NCBI RefSeq assembly: GCF_000296695.1 | Contig: NZ_BAFK01000002.1 | Span: 62,001 to 126,000, forward strand | Reading direction: 5' to 3' | Length of the DNA: 64,000 nucleotides | Source of the DNA: Rheinheimera nanhaiensis E407-8 | Lineage (GTDB): Bacteria > Pseudomonadota > Gammaproteobacteria > Enterobacterales > Alteromonadaceae | In this document: one piece after another, positions 24,475 to 33,172 of the stretch | Numbering within the stretch: position 1 is the first letter of the stretch | Layout: each line of letters opens with the position of its first letter | Notes under the pieces: generated by a model | The model's database searches: none | Told to the model about the DNA's origin: nothing | Seen by the model: the letters and a program-made list of their open reading frames with translations, nothing else | Translations under genes and position numbers: made by a program

Positions 24475-25851
24475 ATGTTGATTAGATTCTATGTTGCGTT
24501 GCAAAAAATCTGCTTAAGTGTTGCCGGCGTTGTTGTCATGACAGTGACCGCTTCGGCAAGCTCTCCACCAGCTTACGAGCGACTGCGGCAAGATGAAAAT
24601 TGGTCTGCTTGGTGTCGTGACAACCCCGATAGCGAGTACCCATACAAATGTTTGCGTCCGACAAAGGAGAGTTTGCTCAGTGTCGGGGGGGAAGGCCGCT
24701 GGCGATATGCGGTCACAAACGGTGCGAATTGGCAGGATGACACCGATGGTAGCGATGGCGCATTCCTGCAACGCTATGTTGTGTTTGCAGACTGGCGTCT
24801 TTCGCCTTCTGTTCGAATTTATACCCAGCTGTACAGTGCGCTGTCGGCAGGATTAGAACAGGGTCCATCTCCTTTAGATGAAAACCGGTTGAGTTTTCAA
24901 CAGGTATTTGTTCAGTTCTCAGATGATGAACGTTGGCAAGTGAGGCTGGGCCGGCAAGAGCTTGCTTTTGGAACAGGCCGTTTAGTTGACGCACGAGAAG
25001 GACCAAACGTGCGGCGCCGCTATGACGCGTTACGGCTGACGTCACAGGTTAAATCCTGGCAGATAGACGCTTTCGTTGGCCGCCCGTGGCAAACTTTCCA
25101 AGGTAGCTTTGATGACAGATTAGATCATAAGCAGGCTTTTTGGGGTATTTACGCGGTTAACGATGATGATGAGTGGCACAACCTTGACCTTTACTACCTT
25201 GGTTATAGAAATGATGAAGCCAATTATTTGCAAGGGAGTGGTGCAGAGCACAGGCACACTTTAGGCACCCGATTGGCGGGAACAAGCGGGGGGCTAACCC
25301 TTAATTGGGAACTGGCGTTCCAGTTTGGCCGGTTTAATGAGCAGGATATCAGGGCCTGGACCATTGCTGCAGATACCCGTTTTGCGTTGAAGCGTTACCC
25401 ATTGACCAGTGTAGGGGTCTCTGCAAATGTTGCCAGCGGCGATAAAAATCCGGACGATAATACCTTGGGGACTTTTAATCCACTGTTTCCCAGAGGGAAT
25501 TATTTTTCAGAATTAGCGCTCCTTGGTCCGAGAAATTTCTATAACGTTCAACCGTATCTTACTTTTCAACCGCATTCCGCCGTTGAGGTTACCTCTGCCG
25601 TCAATTTTTATTGGCGCTTGTCTACTGAGGATGGCGTCTATGGCCCGGGCGGTAATTTATTAAACGTAGACAGTACGTCAGACAGGCGTTACGTGGCGAC
25701 AGAGTTTTCTCTCAGTACAAAAGTCAGCTTAACGGACGCAACAACATTGTCACTGGTTTATGGCCGCTCTTTTCCTGCGGCTCTGGTGCAACAAACCGGT
25801 AACCGGGGGGAGACGGATTATGTGGAGTTTACCGCTAAAGTGCTGTTTTGA
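24475..25851 (+). CDS. Outer-membrane porin of the alginate-export family
   Basis: In this 458-residue protein a signal peptide (about 1-22, ending A-S-A) is followed by an alginate-export-type beta-barrel: V-G-G-E-G-R-W-R-Y near residue 60, then Q-V-F-V-Q-F and L-G-R-Q-E-L-A-F-G-T-G-R-L-V near 165. It ends in a strand finishing with Phe (V-E-F-T-A-K-V-L-F), the usual outer-membrane assembly signal. The family includes AlgE and many porins of unrelated substrates; no alginate genes are present, so export of alginate is not implied. ATG 24475 has GGGGTGGA before it; an upstream in-frame GTG (24436) is less likely. Confidence 0.82.
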   Translation: MLIRFYVALQKICLSVAGVVVMTVTASASSPPAYERLRQDENWSAWCRDNPDSEYPYKCLRPTKESLLSVGGEGRWRYAVTNGANWQDDTDGSDGAFLQRYVVFADWRLSPSVRIYTQLYSALSAGLEQGPSPLDENRLSFQQVFVQFSDDERWQVRLGRQELAFGTGRLVDAREGPNVRRRYDALRLTSQVKSWQIDAFVGRPWQTFQGSFDDRLDHKQAFWGIYAVNDDDEWHNLDLYYLGYRNDEANYLQGSGAEHRHTLGTRLAGTSGGLTLNWELAFQFGRFNEQDIRAWTIAADTRFALKRYPLTSVGVSANVASGDKNPDDNTLGTFNPLFPRGNYFSELALLGPRNFYNVQPYLTFQPHSAVEVTSAVNFYWRLSTEDGVYGPGGNLLNVDSTSDRRYVATEFSLSTKVSLTDATTLSLVYGRSFPAALVQQTGNRGETDYVEFTAKVLF

Positions 25852-25893
25852 TTGCAATTAGACTACGGGCCCGTTGGTCTACTTATCGCAAAA

Positions 25894-26295
25894 TCAAGCA
25901 ATGATAGCGGTTACCCGTATTTCGATACGCATCTCTGGCAACCCTAAAGATTCCACGCCCAGCTGTGTCCATATCGGCGCATGGTTAGGCATGTAGTGGC
26001 GATAGAGTTTAGTCATGGTTACATTCACTATTGGCGGGAAGCCACCGACATGATAGGAGTTAACGTGTACAACGTGCTGCCAACTCGCACCGGCAGTGGC
26101 CAGTGTACGCTCCACATTGTGGAATGCCTGAGCGATTTCTTCTTCAACCGAGGCTGGTATCTTTAAATCATCATCCCAGCCGCCCTGGCCTGAGGTTTCT
26201 ACACGATTGCCGATTTTTAAGGCTTGCGAGTAATGTAAAGCTTTCAGCATGGTTTCGCCGTAGCCAGGGGTGACTAATAATGTTGGTTTTTCCAT
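25894..26295 (-). CDS. RidA-family protein (1)
   Basis: In this 133-residue protein of the RidA/YjgF/UK114 family, members hydrolyse reactive enamine or imine intermediates or act in degradation pathways. The segments S-G-Q-G-G-W-D, V-E-R-T-L-A-T-A-G-A-S-W-Q-H-V-V and the C-terminal E-I-R-V-T-A-I are characteristic. The Arg that binds the substrate carboxylate in true RidA (R105 in E. coli) appears to be represented in the M-R-I-E-I-R segment, but alignment by eye is uncertain. It lies 43 bases behind a second RidA paralogue and is probably in the same transcript. Confidence 0.88.
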   Translation of the reverse strand: MEKPTLLVTPGYGETMLKALHYSQALKIGNRVETSGQGGWDDDLKIPASVEEEIAQAFHNVERTLATAGASWQHVVHVNSYHVGGFPPIVNVTMTKLYRHYMPNHAPIWTQLGVESLGLPEMRIEIRVTAIIA

Positions 26296-26338
26296 GGTAT
26301 TTCTCCGTTAGTTGCTTAATTTGGCAGGTTTACAATGC

Positions 26339-26737
26339 TCAATTTTTTGTGGGAATACGTGCGATAACTTTGATTTCGAAATCAAAGCCGGACAGCCAGG
26401 TTACGCCAACTGCAGTCCAGTTTGGGTAGGGGGCCGACGGAAACATCTTTTGTTTTACCGCCATAATTGTATCGAACTGGTGTTGAGGATCGGTATGGAA
26501 TGTTGTGACATCGACAATATCATTGAGCGTGCACCCTGCAGCACTTAGCGTGGCTTGCAGGTTAGCAAACGCCAATTCAACCTGGCGTTTAAAGTCGGGC
26601 TCTGGCTTGCCATCGGGCAGGCTGCCTACTTGCCCTGAGACAAATAGCAAATCGCCGGATTTAATAGCGGCTGAGTAAGCATGTTGCTCGTAAAGAGCAT
26701 GTCTGCCCTCAGGAGTGATGATTTCACGTTTAGTCAT
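26339..26737 (-). CDS. RidA-family protein (2)
   Basis: This is a 132-residue RidA-family protein with V-S-G-Q-V-G, L-Q-A-T-L-S-A-A-G-C-T-L-N-D-I-V-D-V and F-E-I-K-V-I-A near the end. ATG 26737 is chosen because GAGG lies seven bases upstream; an in-frame start at 26755 lacks one. It is the first gene of a two-RidA unit, divergent from a TetR regulator with repeated palindromes between them. Having two different RidA paralogues in one unit suggests a catabolic or detoxifying role for one specific imine rather than housekeeping. Confidence 0.88.
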   Translation of the reverse strand: MTKREIITPEGRHALYEQHAYSAAIKSGDLLFVSGQVGSLPDGKPEPDFKRQVELAFANLQATLSAAGCTLNDIVDVTTFHTDPQHQFDTIMAVKQKMFPSAPYPNWTAVGVTWLSGFDFEIKVIARIPTKN

Positions 26738-26774
26738 TTTGAAACCTCGGTACATTGATATTTGCAGACTGTGC

Positions 26775-26868
26775 TATGCGCCGTGCATAAAAATAATTTA
26801 ATATACACGCCGTATGTATGGTATTTCACATTCGTGTCGTATGTCAATTTAATTTATACGTGTCGTAT
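26775..26868. promoter_or_regulatory. Cluster of palindromic TetR-type operators
   Basis: Related palindromes fill the gap between the RidA unit and the TetR gene: TATGC-N5-GCATA (26775-26789), ATAC-N5-GTAT (26803-26815), ATTCG-TGT-CGTAT (26830-26842) and ATACG-TGT-CGTAT (26856-26868). The last two are extended by an identical GTCAA. They are placed to control both divergent promoters. Confidence 0.6.
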
Positions 26869-26885
26869 GTCAAAGTGGGGTTACG

Positions 26886-27476
26886 ATGAATCAACGTTTG
26901 AAAACTATGGCTGAGAACCGGGCAAAGCTGATCTTAGCCGCTCGAAAAGCTTTTGCAGAAAAAGGCTATGCAGCCTCATCAATGGATGATTTAACCGCCG
27001 ATGTTGGCTTGACACGCGGTGCGCTTTATCACAACTTCGGCGACAAACGTGGATTGTTGGCGGCAGTTGTTGAGCAAATTGATTCAGAAATGGCGGCTCA
27101 TGCTAAAAAAGCCCGGGCAAAGGCGGGTGATGGTTGGCAGGGGCTTCTGGCTGAAGGTGTAGCTTATATCGAGCTTGCTCTTGACCCTGAGGTACAGCGC
27201 ATAGTGCTGCTGGATGGCCCGGCAGTTTTGGGCGATCCATCACAGTGGCCAAGTCAGAGTAGTTGTCTGGAGTCAACAAAGCTGATTGTTGAAAGGTTAA
27301 TTGCTGAGGGAACATTAAAACAAATTGATGCTGAAGCTGCGGCGCGTTTGCTCAATGGTGCGGCGCTTAACGCCGCATTGTGGGTTGCAGCAAGTGCAGC
27401 CCCGCAGGACGTGCTACCAAAAGCTGTTGCAGCGTTTTCTGCACTGGCGACGGGGCTGCTGAAAGCGCCTGCTTGA
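26886..27476 (+). CDS. TetR-family transcriptional repressor
   Basis: In this 196-residue protein the N-terminal TetR helix-turn-helix (about 10-60) reads A-R-K-A-F-A-E-K-G-Y-A-A-S-S-M-D-D-L-T, then G-L-T-R-G-A-L-Y-H-N-F-G-D-K-R, with every position expected for a functional DNA-binding domain. The C-terminal ligand-binding part is Ala-rich and specific to this regulator. It is divergent from the RidA unit, and the palindromes between are the natural operators. The inducer is unknown; a substrate or product of the RidA proteins is the simplest guess. Confidence 0.9.
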   Translation: MNQRLKTMAENRAKLILAARKAFAEKGYAASSMDDLTADVGLTRGALYHNFGDKRGLLAAVVEQIDSEMAAHAKKARAKAGDGWQGLLAEGVAYIELALDPEVQRIVLLDGPAVLGDPSQWPSQSSCLESTKLIVERLIAEGTLKQIDAEAAARLLNGAALNAALWVAASAAPQDVLPKAVAAFSALATGLLKAPA

Positions 27477-27513
27477 GTAAACACAAAGTCTAATAATAAG
27501 TGTGTAATTGAAT

Positions 27514-28536
27514 TCATGGGGTGTTTTTAGCCGACGCCCCTGGCACTCCCATGCGGATGATTCGGGAGAAGTTGTGTTTTTCTGCAGCGTCACTTTCTTT
27601 GGCACGGGCATTGATATACCCCAGTTCCTGTAATTGTGTATAGCTATACTCAGGTATCAATGCGCCTAAATCGTAAGCATACTCGGCAAAGTGGCCTGAT
27701 AACACCAGCCGGTAATCCAGCGGGAGCTCAGGTGCTATCTGGCGGGCTAAATCAAACACTATTGTTGTGCAGTTGCTGGTTAAGCTGTTGTAAAAATCAG
27801 GTTCAGTGCGCAGCGTCTCAGCAGCCTCTAAGTAGCCCAGAAACAGCGTCCGCAGTTGCTCCGGGTTCATGGTCAGACGATACAGGTAAACGTCTTCATT
27901 ACGCGCGTTGCTGCGGGTGCGAATGATGTCCTGCTCATCTGCGGCGATGATCACCTGCTCAAACTGGCGAAAAAAGCCGCCGATAGCGGAGAACGACTCA
28001 TGACGTTCTTTACGTATCTCCATAGAAAAAGCAAGTTGCCGGCCATCGTTAAAACCGAATGAAACCAGCGTATGCGCAATGTGCGGCCCCATCCAGTATG
28101 AGAGGATCAGATCGGCAGAAACCAGCTGGTTCAAATTGTAATGGCGGGTTTCCCAGTTAGGTGTGTAATCAGTTTCAGTACGCCAGTCGAAATTACGGAC
28201 ATTATGCAGCGTGATTTGATCACCCTGTATTTCGGCTTGCAGCAGATAAGCAACATCATCGGCCCAATCCCGTTGGTGCGAAGGCGGAATGTTGTACCAC
28301 CAAACCAGTAACAGCGTGGCCGACAGCGTATAAGCGCCAAGTAAACTGCGGCGGTAGCGTGCTTGATAACGCCAGAAAAGCGTGAAAGCAGAAATTGCAC
28401 CCAGCAGGCCCCAGACGCCTAATACTATCAAACCAAGAGCGGTAAACTGGCGGGGTAGCTGAAACCACAATGCCAGGCAACCCCAGGCCGTTGCTACGAG
28501 CACTATCAGACCAACTACTGTTTGTCCCCATCGCAT
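27514..28536 (-). CDS. DUF4105 inner-membrane protein
   Basis: In this 340-residue protein three hydrophobic segments in the first ~85 residues anchor a large domain that belongs to DUF4105. Conserved features are N-F-D-W-R-T, then S-F-G-F-N-D-G-R, I-R-K-E, the R-Y-L-Y-like V-Y-L-Y-R-L and Y-N-S-L-T-S-N-C-T-T with a conserved Cys. The N-C-T-T segment resembles a nucleophile region of a hydrolase or peptidase fold, but no activity is established. It is transcribed alone and convergent with the TetR gene. Confidence 0.8.
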   Translation of the reverse strand: MRWGQTVVGLIVLVATAWGCLALWFQLPRQFTALGLIVLGVWGLLGAISAFTLFWRYQARYRRSLLGAYTLSATLLLVWWYNIPPSHQRDWADDVAYLLQAEIQGDQITLHNVRNFDWRTETDYTPNWETRHYNLNQLVSADLILSYWMGPHIAHTLVSFGFNDGRQLAFSMEIRKERHESFSAIGGFFRQFEQVIIAADEQDIIRTRSNARNEDVYLYRLTMNPEQLRTLFLGYLEAAETLRTEPDFYNSLTSNCTTIVFDLARQIAPELPLDYRLVLSGHFAEYAYDLGALIPEYSYTQLQELGYINARAKESDAAEKHNFSRIIRMGVPGASAKNTP

Positions 28537-28744
28537 ACACTTTCTCCATTTACCGCGTTTTACTTAGCTTATCCTCTAAGCTTGTTTCCGGCTATCTGCA
28601 ATTGATATACATAAGTATAGGTTTGGGCTATCAAGGGAACGAGCCCGGCAGCAGGTACTTATCGGGGCTGCGGTATATTTATTCAGCAGGCGGTAGCAAG
28701 CTCTGCGCCTTGATAAAGCATAATGCGCCGTGCTGCAATGTTAT

Positions 28745-29398
28745 TCAGTTGGAAGAAATGGTTCCAACCGCTTTTGGTATCGGCGTACTTCCCTCCGTCA
28801 GTTCAAGTATCTTTCGGCTTACTGCGGGTGTGTGGATTAGCTCTGCGAGCGTTGCCGCAACATCGTCACGGCGAACCTCAGTATGAATTTGTGCGACACC
28901 AAGGCTAATCGTTCCTGTGCCGGGATCGTTTTTCAGGGCGGATGGACGCAAGATAACCCAGTCCAGGTCGCTTTTTGAGAGCGCGATGTCGGCCTGTTTT
29001 TTCACCATGATGTAATGTTCGAAGCCTTCATCCATGTGCCTTTCACGCCATGCCTCGGGAAATACCGAAACAAGAAAGAAACGCTTGATGCCTGCCAGCT
29101 TGGCCGCCGCGATTGACTTGGTAACGCCTTCGCCGTCAATCGCTTTGGTCATCGCATGACTATCGCCACCAGCGCCTGCGCTGAAAACAATAGTATCACT
29201 TCCGCGCATGGCGTCAGCCAACTGCCGTGGCTCAATGCTCACAAGATCGCCTAAGGTGGCTGTTACACCAATGCTATTAAGTGCCTTAGTCTGGTTTGGG
29301 CTTCTGTAGAGGCCATTAACTTCATCACCACCTAGCTTAAGGATACGTGCCAGACGAAATCCTATCCCGCCGGTAATTCCAACAATAAAAATCTTCAT
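28745..29398 (-). CDS. NAD(P)-binding atypical short-chain dehydrogenase (NmrA/YwnB-like)
   Basis: In this 217-residue Rossmann protein the dinucleotide loop G-I-T-G-G-I-G is at residues 7-13, and V-F-S-A-G-A-G-G marks the fourth strand. The fold resembles atypical SDRs of the YwnB/BVR-B type, which reduce small carbonyls, flavins or quinones. The classical Y-x-x-x-K pair is not obvious. It is 86 bases downstream of another SDR gene and follows the electrophile-response cluster, so detoxification is plausible. Confidence 0.82.
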   Translation of the reverse strand: MKIFIVGITGGIGFRLARILKLGGDEVNGLYRSPNQTKALNSIGVTATLGDLVSIEPRQLADAMRGSDTIVFSAGAGGDSHAMTKAIDGEGVTKSIAAAKLAGIKRFFLVSVFPEAWRERHMDEGFEHYIMVKKQADIALSKSDLDWVILRPSALKNDPGTGTISLGVAQIHTEVRRDDVAATLAELIHTPAVSRKILELTEGSTPIPKAVGTISSN

Positions 29399-29484
29399 CT
29401 TAGTTTCTCCTTATCAACCCCCTTATTGCCGGCAGTTAAGCACTTGAACGTCAAGCGCGTAACGCCGGACACAGCGCTGGTTAA

Positions 29485-30225
29485 TCAGAACTCTTGCTTA
29501 GTCGGACGCAGCACAATTTCATTGATATCGACATCGGCCGGTTGCTCAATGGCAAATGCAATGGCGCGTGCCACTGAACTGGCCGGAATAGCGTCTTTGT
29601 AAAAATTCAACACGGTTTCAGCGGCAGTGCCGGAAGTGCTGTATTTAAGATCGCTGTCAACTGCACCAGGCTGAATAGAGGTGACGCGGATTTTCTCGCC
29701 GACTTCCTGCCGTAACCCGTCAGAGATGGCCCGAACTGCAAACTTGGTACCCGAATATACAGTGCCGCCGGGTGCGAAAACCTTGATACCGGCTACTGAA
29801 CTCAGGTTAATAATATGGCCACTCTCTTGTGCAATGAAGCGCGGCAGCACGGCGGCGATGCCATACAATGTGCCTTTAAGGTTTACATCGATCATTGCAT
29901 CCCACTCGTCGGTATTGACTTCGGCCATGGGGCGGATCGGCATCAAGCCGGCGTTATTGATCAGAACGTCAATCTTGCCAAAATCAGCAACCACAGCGGC
30001 CACAGTCGCCTCTACCTGCGCTTTGTTTGTTACGTCAAGCTCATAGGCCCGGCCAGTACCACCACTGGCGTTAATATCGTTAACCACTTCATCAAGTTTA
30101 GTTTTACGGCGGGCGGCTACAGCCACTTTTGCGCCGCGGGAAGCAAGAAAGCGTGCAGTTTCAGCGCCCAGGCCAGTGCTGCCGCCGGTGATCAGGATAA
30201 CTTTGTTTTCAATACCGTTGCTCAT
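29485..30225 (-). CDS. Classical short-chain dehydrogenase/reductase
   Basis: In this 246-residue SDR the cofactor loop T-G-G-S-T-G-L-G is near residues 14-21. N-N-A-G is near 90, and the catalytic Ser and Y-S-G-T-K sit near 140-160 (I-N-L-S-S-V-A-G ... V-Y-S-G-T-K), all intact. The motif set fits NADP(H)-dependent oxidation or reduction of an alcohol/carbonyl; the substrate is unknown. It lies downstream of the DJ-1 gene in the same direction with a 124-base gap that shows no shared operator, so it may be read through from upstream or have its own promoter. Confidence 0.88.
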   Translation of the reverse strand: MSNGIENKVILITGGSTGLGAETARFLASRGAKVAVAARRKTKLDEVVNDINASGGTGRAYELDVTNKAQVEATVAAVVADFGKIDVLINNAGLMPIRPMAEVNTDEWDAMIDVNLKGTLYGIAAVLPRFIAQESGHIINLSSVAGIKVFAPGGTVYSGTKFAVRAISDGLRQEVGEKIRVTSIQPGAVDSDLKYSTSGTAAETVLNFYKDAIPASSVARAIAFAIEQPADVDINEIVLRPTKQEF

Positions 30226-30349
30226 AAAATCGCCTTTTCGTAGTGGGGTGATGTTTTGGAATTTATCAATGAGTCATCCTCAAACCCCAGTTGCACGCTA
30301 CGGTTGCTCGTGGCAGGGGTAGAGGGTGACTGCTGGTAAAAAACACTTA

Positions 30350-31039
30350 TTATTTCGTGCTATTACTTAACTGTGCGATTAACGCCTCAGCGGCAGGTGC
30401 TGATGATGCCGGGTTCTGACCAGTGATTAACAGGCCATCGCTAACAACATAAGGAGCCCAATCTTCGCCCTTCAGGAAGATGCCGCCTTTGGCGGTAAAG
30501 TCATCTTCAATCAGAAATGGCACCACGTCAGTTAAGCCGACAGCCGCTTCTTCACTGTTGGTAAATCCGGTGACTTTTTTACCTTCAACCAGCGGACGGC
30601 CATCAGCTGTCCTGACGTGGCGCAGCACGCCAGGTGCATGACATACCAGAGCAACGGGTTTAGCCGCAGCAAAGAAAGACTGGATCAACGCAATTGAGTG
30701 TTTGTCTTCAGCCAGATCCCACAGCGGGCCGTGCCCACCCGGATAGAATACTGTGTCGAAGTCAGCCTGTGACACGCTGTCCAGGCGCACGGTGCTGGCA
30801 AGTTGTGCCTGAGCATCAGCATCAGCTTCAAAACGACGGGTCAGTTCGGTCTGAAAGGCCGGCTCGTTACTTTTGGGATCAAGTGGCGGCTGGCCACCTT
30901 TAGGTGATGCTAATACGATCTCGGCTCCGGCATCTTTGAAGGTATAGTAGGGAGCAGCCAGCTCTTCAAGCCAAAAGCCTGTTTTGCGGCCGGTATTACC
31001 CAGTTGGTCGTGTGAAGTTAAAACCATTAATACTTTCAT
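30350..31039 (-). CDS. DJ-1/PfpI-family protein (type 1 glutamine amidotransferase-like)
   Basis: In this 229-residue protein of the DJ-1/PfpI superfamily the nucleophile elbow is A-L-V-C-H-A-P-G-V-L (Cys at about 136), the acidic partner lies in the early A-S-P-K-G-G segment, and F-Y-P-G-G-H-G-P-L-W-D precedes it. Related proteins (HchA/Hsp31, YhbO and plant GLX3-like) remove methylglyoxal or repair glycated groups. A copy of the regulator palindrome (31080-31093) lies about 40 bases upstream of the start over the likely promoter, tying it to the NemR-like regulon. Confidence 0.85.
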   Translation of the reverse strand: MKVLMVLTSHDQLGNTGRKTGFWLEELAAPYYTFKDAGAEIVLASPKGGQPPLDPKSNEPAFQTELTRRFEADADAQAQLASTVRLDSVSQADFDTVFYPGGHGPLWDLAEDKHSIALIQSFFAAAKPVALVCHAPGVLRHVRTADGRPLVEGKKVTGFTNSEEAAVGLTDVVPFLIEDDFTAKGGIFLKGEDWAPYVVSDGLLITGQNPASSAPAAEALIAQLSNSTK

Positions 31040-31079
31040 GTTGTGTCTCCAGTTTGCTAGTTAAGTAGTACATTTATAT

Positions 31080-31093
31080 TAGACCGGTCGTAT
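31080..31093. promoter_or_regulatory. NemR-like operator upstream of the DJ-1 gene
   Basis: TAGACCGGTCGTAT, a copy of the TAGAC-NN-GTCGTCTA palindrome with a mismatch in the last positions. On the minus strand it abuts a TAATAT/TATAAA-like -10 region, so binding would block the promoter of the 31039 gene. Confidence 0.6.
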
Positions 31094-31150
31094 TTTGATT
31101 TGATTCAAAAAAACACTTCAAACGAAGTGATTTTTAAAACCTTTCCCCGG

Positions 31151-31732
31151 TCAGGTGGAAAGGTTAAGAACCTGGCGAGTTGTCCGCATGGCCGTCTCAA
31201 AAGGTTGCTTGGTGCGTACAATTTTCACCATCACACTAGCGCCAAGCCATAACTGATACAGGCTTTGTGCTGTGCTATAGGGATCACCGTCGATTGAAAG
31301 TGAACCTTCTTTCATACCTGTTTCAATAGCCCGCGCCAAACGCTCGATAATTCCGGCGGTGCCGCGTTTGAGCGCCAATCGCATTGCTTCTGATAAGTCT
31401 GCGACTTCTGCGCCTAGTTTGACCGCAAGGCATTTGCCCTGACAGTCGAAGGAAACCTGGTTATCTTGCCAGTCCTGCCAATAATTCATCAGGCGTTCTG
31501 CCATTGTCTGCGCAGGCTGATTGAGTGTCCGGTCAAGCTCGGCAAGATACTCCTCAAAATAGCTTTCCAGCATCGCTTCTCCGAACGCTTCCTTTGAACC
31601 AAAGTAATGGTAAAAAGAGCCTTTCGGCACGCCAGCCGTCGCCAGTATTTCATTTAAACCAACACCCGAGAAACCTTTGCCAGCGATAATACGTTGGCCT
31701 GTAGCAAGGATGTTTTCACGTACATCAGACAT
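31151..31732 (-). CDS. nemR: NemR-like TetR-family electrophile/HOCl-responsive repressor
   Basis: This 193-residue TetR regulator reads like E. coli NemR through most of its length: G-V-P-K-G-S-F-Y-H-Y-F-G-S-K-E-A-F-G in the helix-turn-helix and A-V-K-L-G-A-E-V-A-D-L-S-E-A-M-R in the core. C101 and K170 fall at the positions of NemR C106 and K175 (both shifted by five), the pair known to sense bleach and electrophiles through a reversible Cys-Lys bond. It should repress genes carrying the TAGAC-NN-GTCGTCTA palindrome, including its own (31778-31792). Context is a nemA-like ene-reductase and other detoxification genes. Confidence 0.85.
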   Translation of the reverse strand: MSDVRENILATGQRIIAGKGFSGVGLNEILATAGVPKGSFYHYFGSKEAFGEAMLESYFEEYLAELDRTLNQPAQTMAERLMNYWQDWQDNQVSFDCQGKCLAVKLGAEVADLSEAMRLALKRGTAGIIERLARAIETGMKEGSLSIDGDPYSTAQSLYQLWLGASVMVKIVRTKQPFETAMRTTRQVLNLST

Positions 31733-31777
31733 GTTGTGTGTAGCTCCAGCGTTAATGTGCGTTACTTTAACTCAAAA

Positions 31778-31792
31778 TAGACAAGTCGTCTA
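31778..31792. promoter_or_regulatory. NemR-like operator upstream of the nemR-like gene
   Basis: TAGACAAGTCGTCTA with TAGAC and GTCTA arms, 45 bases upstream of the regulator start (31732). Its position between the MFS gene stop and the regulator gene indicates autoregulation and a separate promoter for the regulator. Confidence 0.7.
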
Positions 31793-31846
31793 GTAATTGT
31801 TTTAAATAATTTTAACGTCCTGCACAGGCTTAGTTCTATCTGTACT

Positions 31847-33085
31847 TTAGGGTGAAATCAGTACCTTATTATTGCGGTTAGGTTTAAGAAAAGGTGTAAC
31901 GAGCAACATTACCGCACCTATAACTACCAGCACCCACAACGATAGATGAAAACTGTCGCCCAGGTCCCGTAAAAATCCAACTAACAAAGGCCCTACGGCG
32001 GCCACTATATAACTGGGTAGCATAACAAAAGCACTCCAGGCACCCGCTTCCTCCGGAGTAGAGGCATTATCCAGCGGCAGCGTCATCGCGAGGGTGAAAG
32101 CACCGCCTGTGCCAAATGCCGCCAGCGGAACCCATAACATGGGTAAGGTGTTAGGTGCCACGGCTATAGCGAGGCTGCCCAGCAGAGCAATACCGGCACT
32201 TACAGCCAAAACTATACGCCGATCTTCGTTTCGGCTGATAAAGCCAAACAGTGGCGTGGCCACCATAAAGCCCAGGGTATAGCCTGCTAAAATCATGCCC
32301 GCTGCGGTTGGTGTGTTACCAAGTTCTATATATATCGGCGCAAGCCAGGCGATCATGGCGTAAAACACCAAATTGTTACAAGCAAAAAACAGCGCAATCA
32401 GCCAGGCAGTCGGGTTACGTAAAGGCAGACGAGGTGCCACAGACAAGGCTCCGGATGCACGTTTCTGACGCCCGTTACGCTCAATAAACAGCCAGGCACC
32501 GATAGCTAACGCAACGGGTAGCACCCAGAATCCGGCAGCCCAACGCCAATTTTCCGCAGCTTCAGCCAAAGGGCCGGTAGAGGCCGCTGCCAGGGTGCTG
32601 CCCAGTGCTATGGATGTTGTATAAAGTCCCATAAATATAGCAACTTTGGTCGGAAAACGGGCTTTGACATAACCGGATAGCAAAGTGCCGGCGATAGCAA
32701 TACCGGCTCCTACGCCGGCAGTTGCGAAGAACAACTGTCCGATTGATCCGACTAAGGTTCTCAAGCCAATCGAAGCGCCCAGCACGAGCAGTGCGGCCAG
32801 AATGACACGGTCGCGACCAAAGCGATGAGCGAGCCAGGGCGCGGGTATAGCCAAAGCTCCCATCAGCAAGGTCGGGATACTGGTTAAAAGCGCGGCTTGA
32901 ATATAGCTTAACCCCAGCTCCTGTATGATTGCCGGTAGTAAGGGGCCAATAGAGACAATACCCGGGCGCAGCGTTAGCGCCACCAGTACAATACATAAAA
33001 CGGCTATTGCAATAGATGGTCCCTTGGCTTCTTCAAGCAATGGGTTTACCGCCGTTTGGGGTAAGGTTTTGCACTGCACTAACAT
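31847..33085 (-). CDS. MFS transporter of the CynX/NimT type
   Basis: In this 412-residue protein twelve hydrophobic segments span most of the length, with L-R-P-G-I-V-S-I-G-P-L-L in the first helix, a hallmark of the CynX-like (cyanate / nitroimidazole) branch. It should be an inner-membrane exporter or importer of a small molecule. ATG 33085 is supported by GGAG eight bases upstream; the longer frame starting at 33133 lacks a site. It follows the ene-reductase gene (stop at 33173) in the same direction, suggesting co-transcription. The transported compound is not known. Confidence 0.85.
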   Translation of the reverse strand: MLVQCKTLPQTAVNPLLEEAKGPSIAIAVLCIVLVALTLRPGIVSIGPLLPAIIQELGLSYIQAALLTSIPTLLMGALAIPAPWLAHRFGRDRVILAALLVLGASIGLRTLVGSIGQLFFATAGVGAGIAIAGTLLSGYVKARFPTKVAIFMGLYTTSIALGSTLAAASTGPLAEAAENWRWAAGFWVLPVALAIGAWLFIERNGRQKRASGALSVAPRLPLRNPTAWLIALFFACNNLVFYAMIAWLAPIYIELGNTPTAAGMILAGYTLGFMVATPLFGFISRNEDRRIVLAVSAGIALLGSLAIAVAPNTLPMLWVPLAAFGTGGAFTLAMTLPLDNASTPEEAGAWSAFVMLPSYIVAAVGPLLVGFLRDLGDSFHLSLWVLVVIGAVMLLVTPFLKPNRNNKVLISP

Positions 33086-33172
33086 ACTCAAATCTCCAAT
33101 CAGTTGTGTGCGACACCGGCGTCGCGCTTTCAATTGCCATTGATAAAGCGCGGTTATGCCCGGTGGCTTGTG

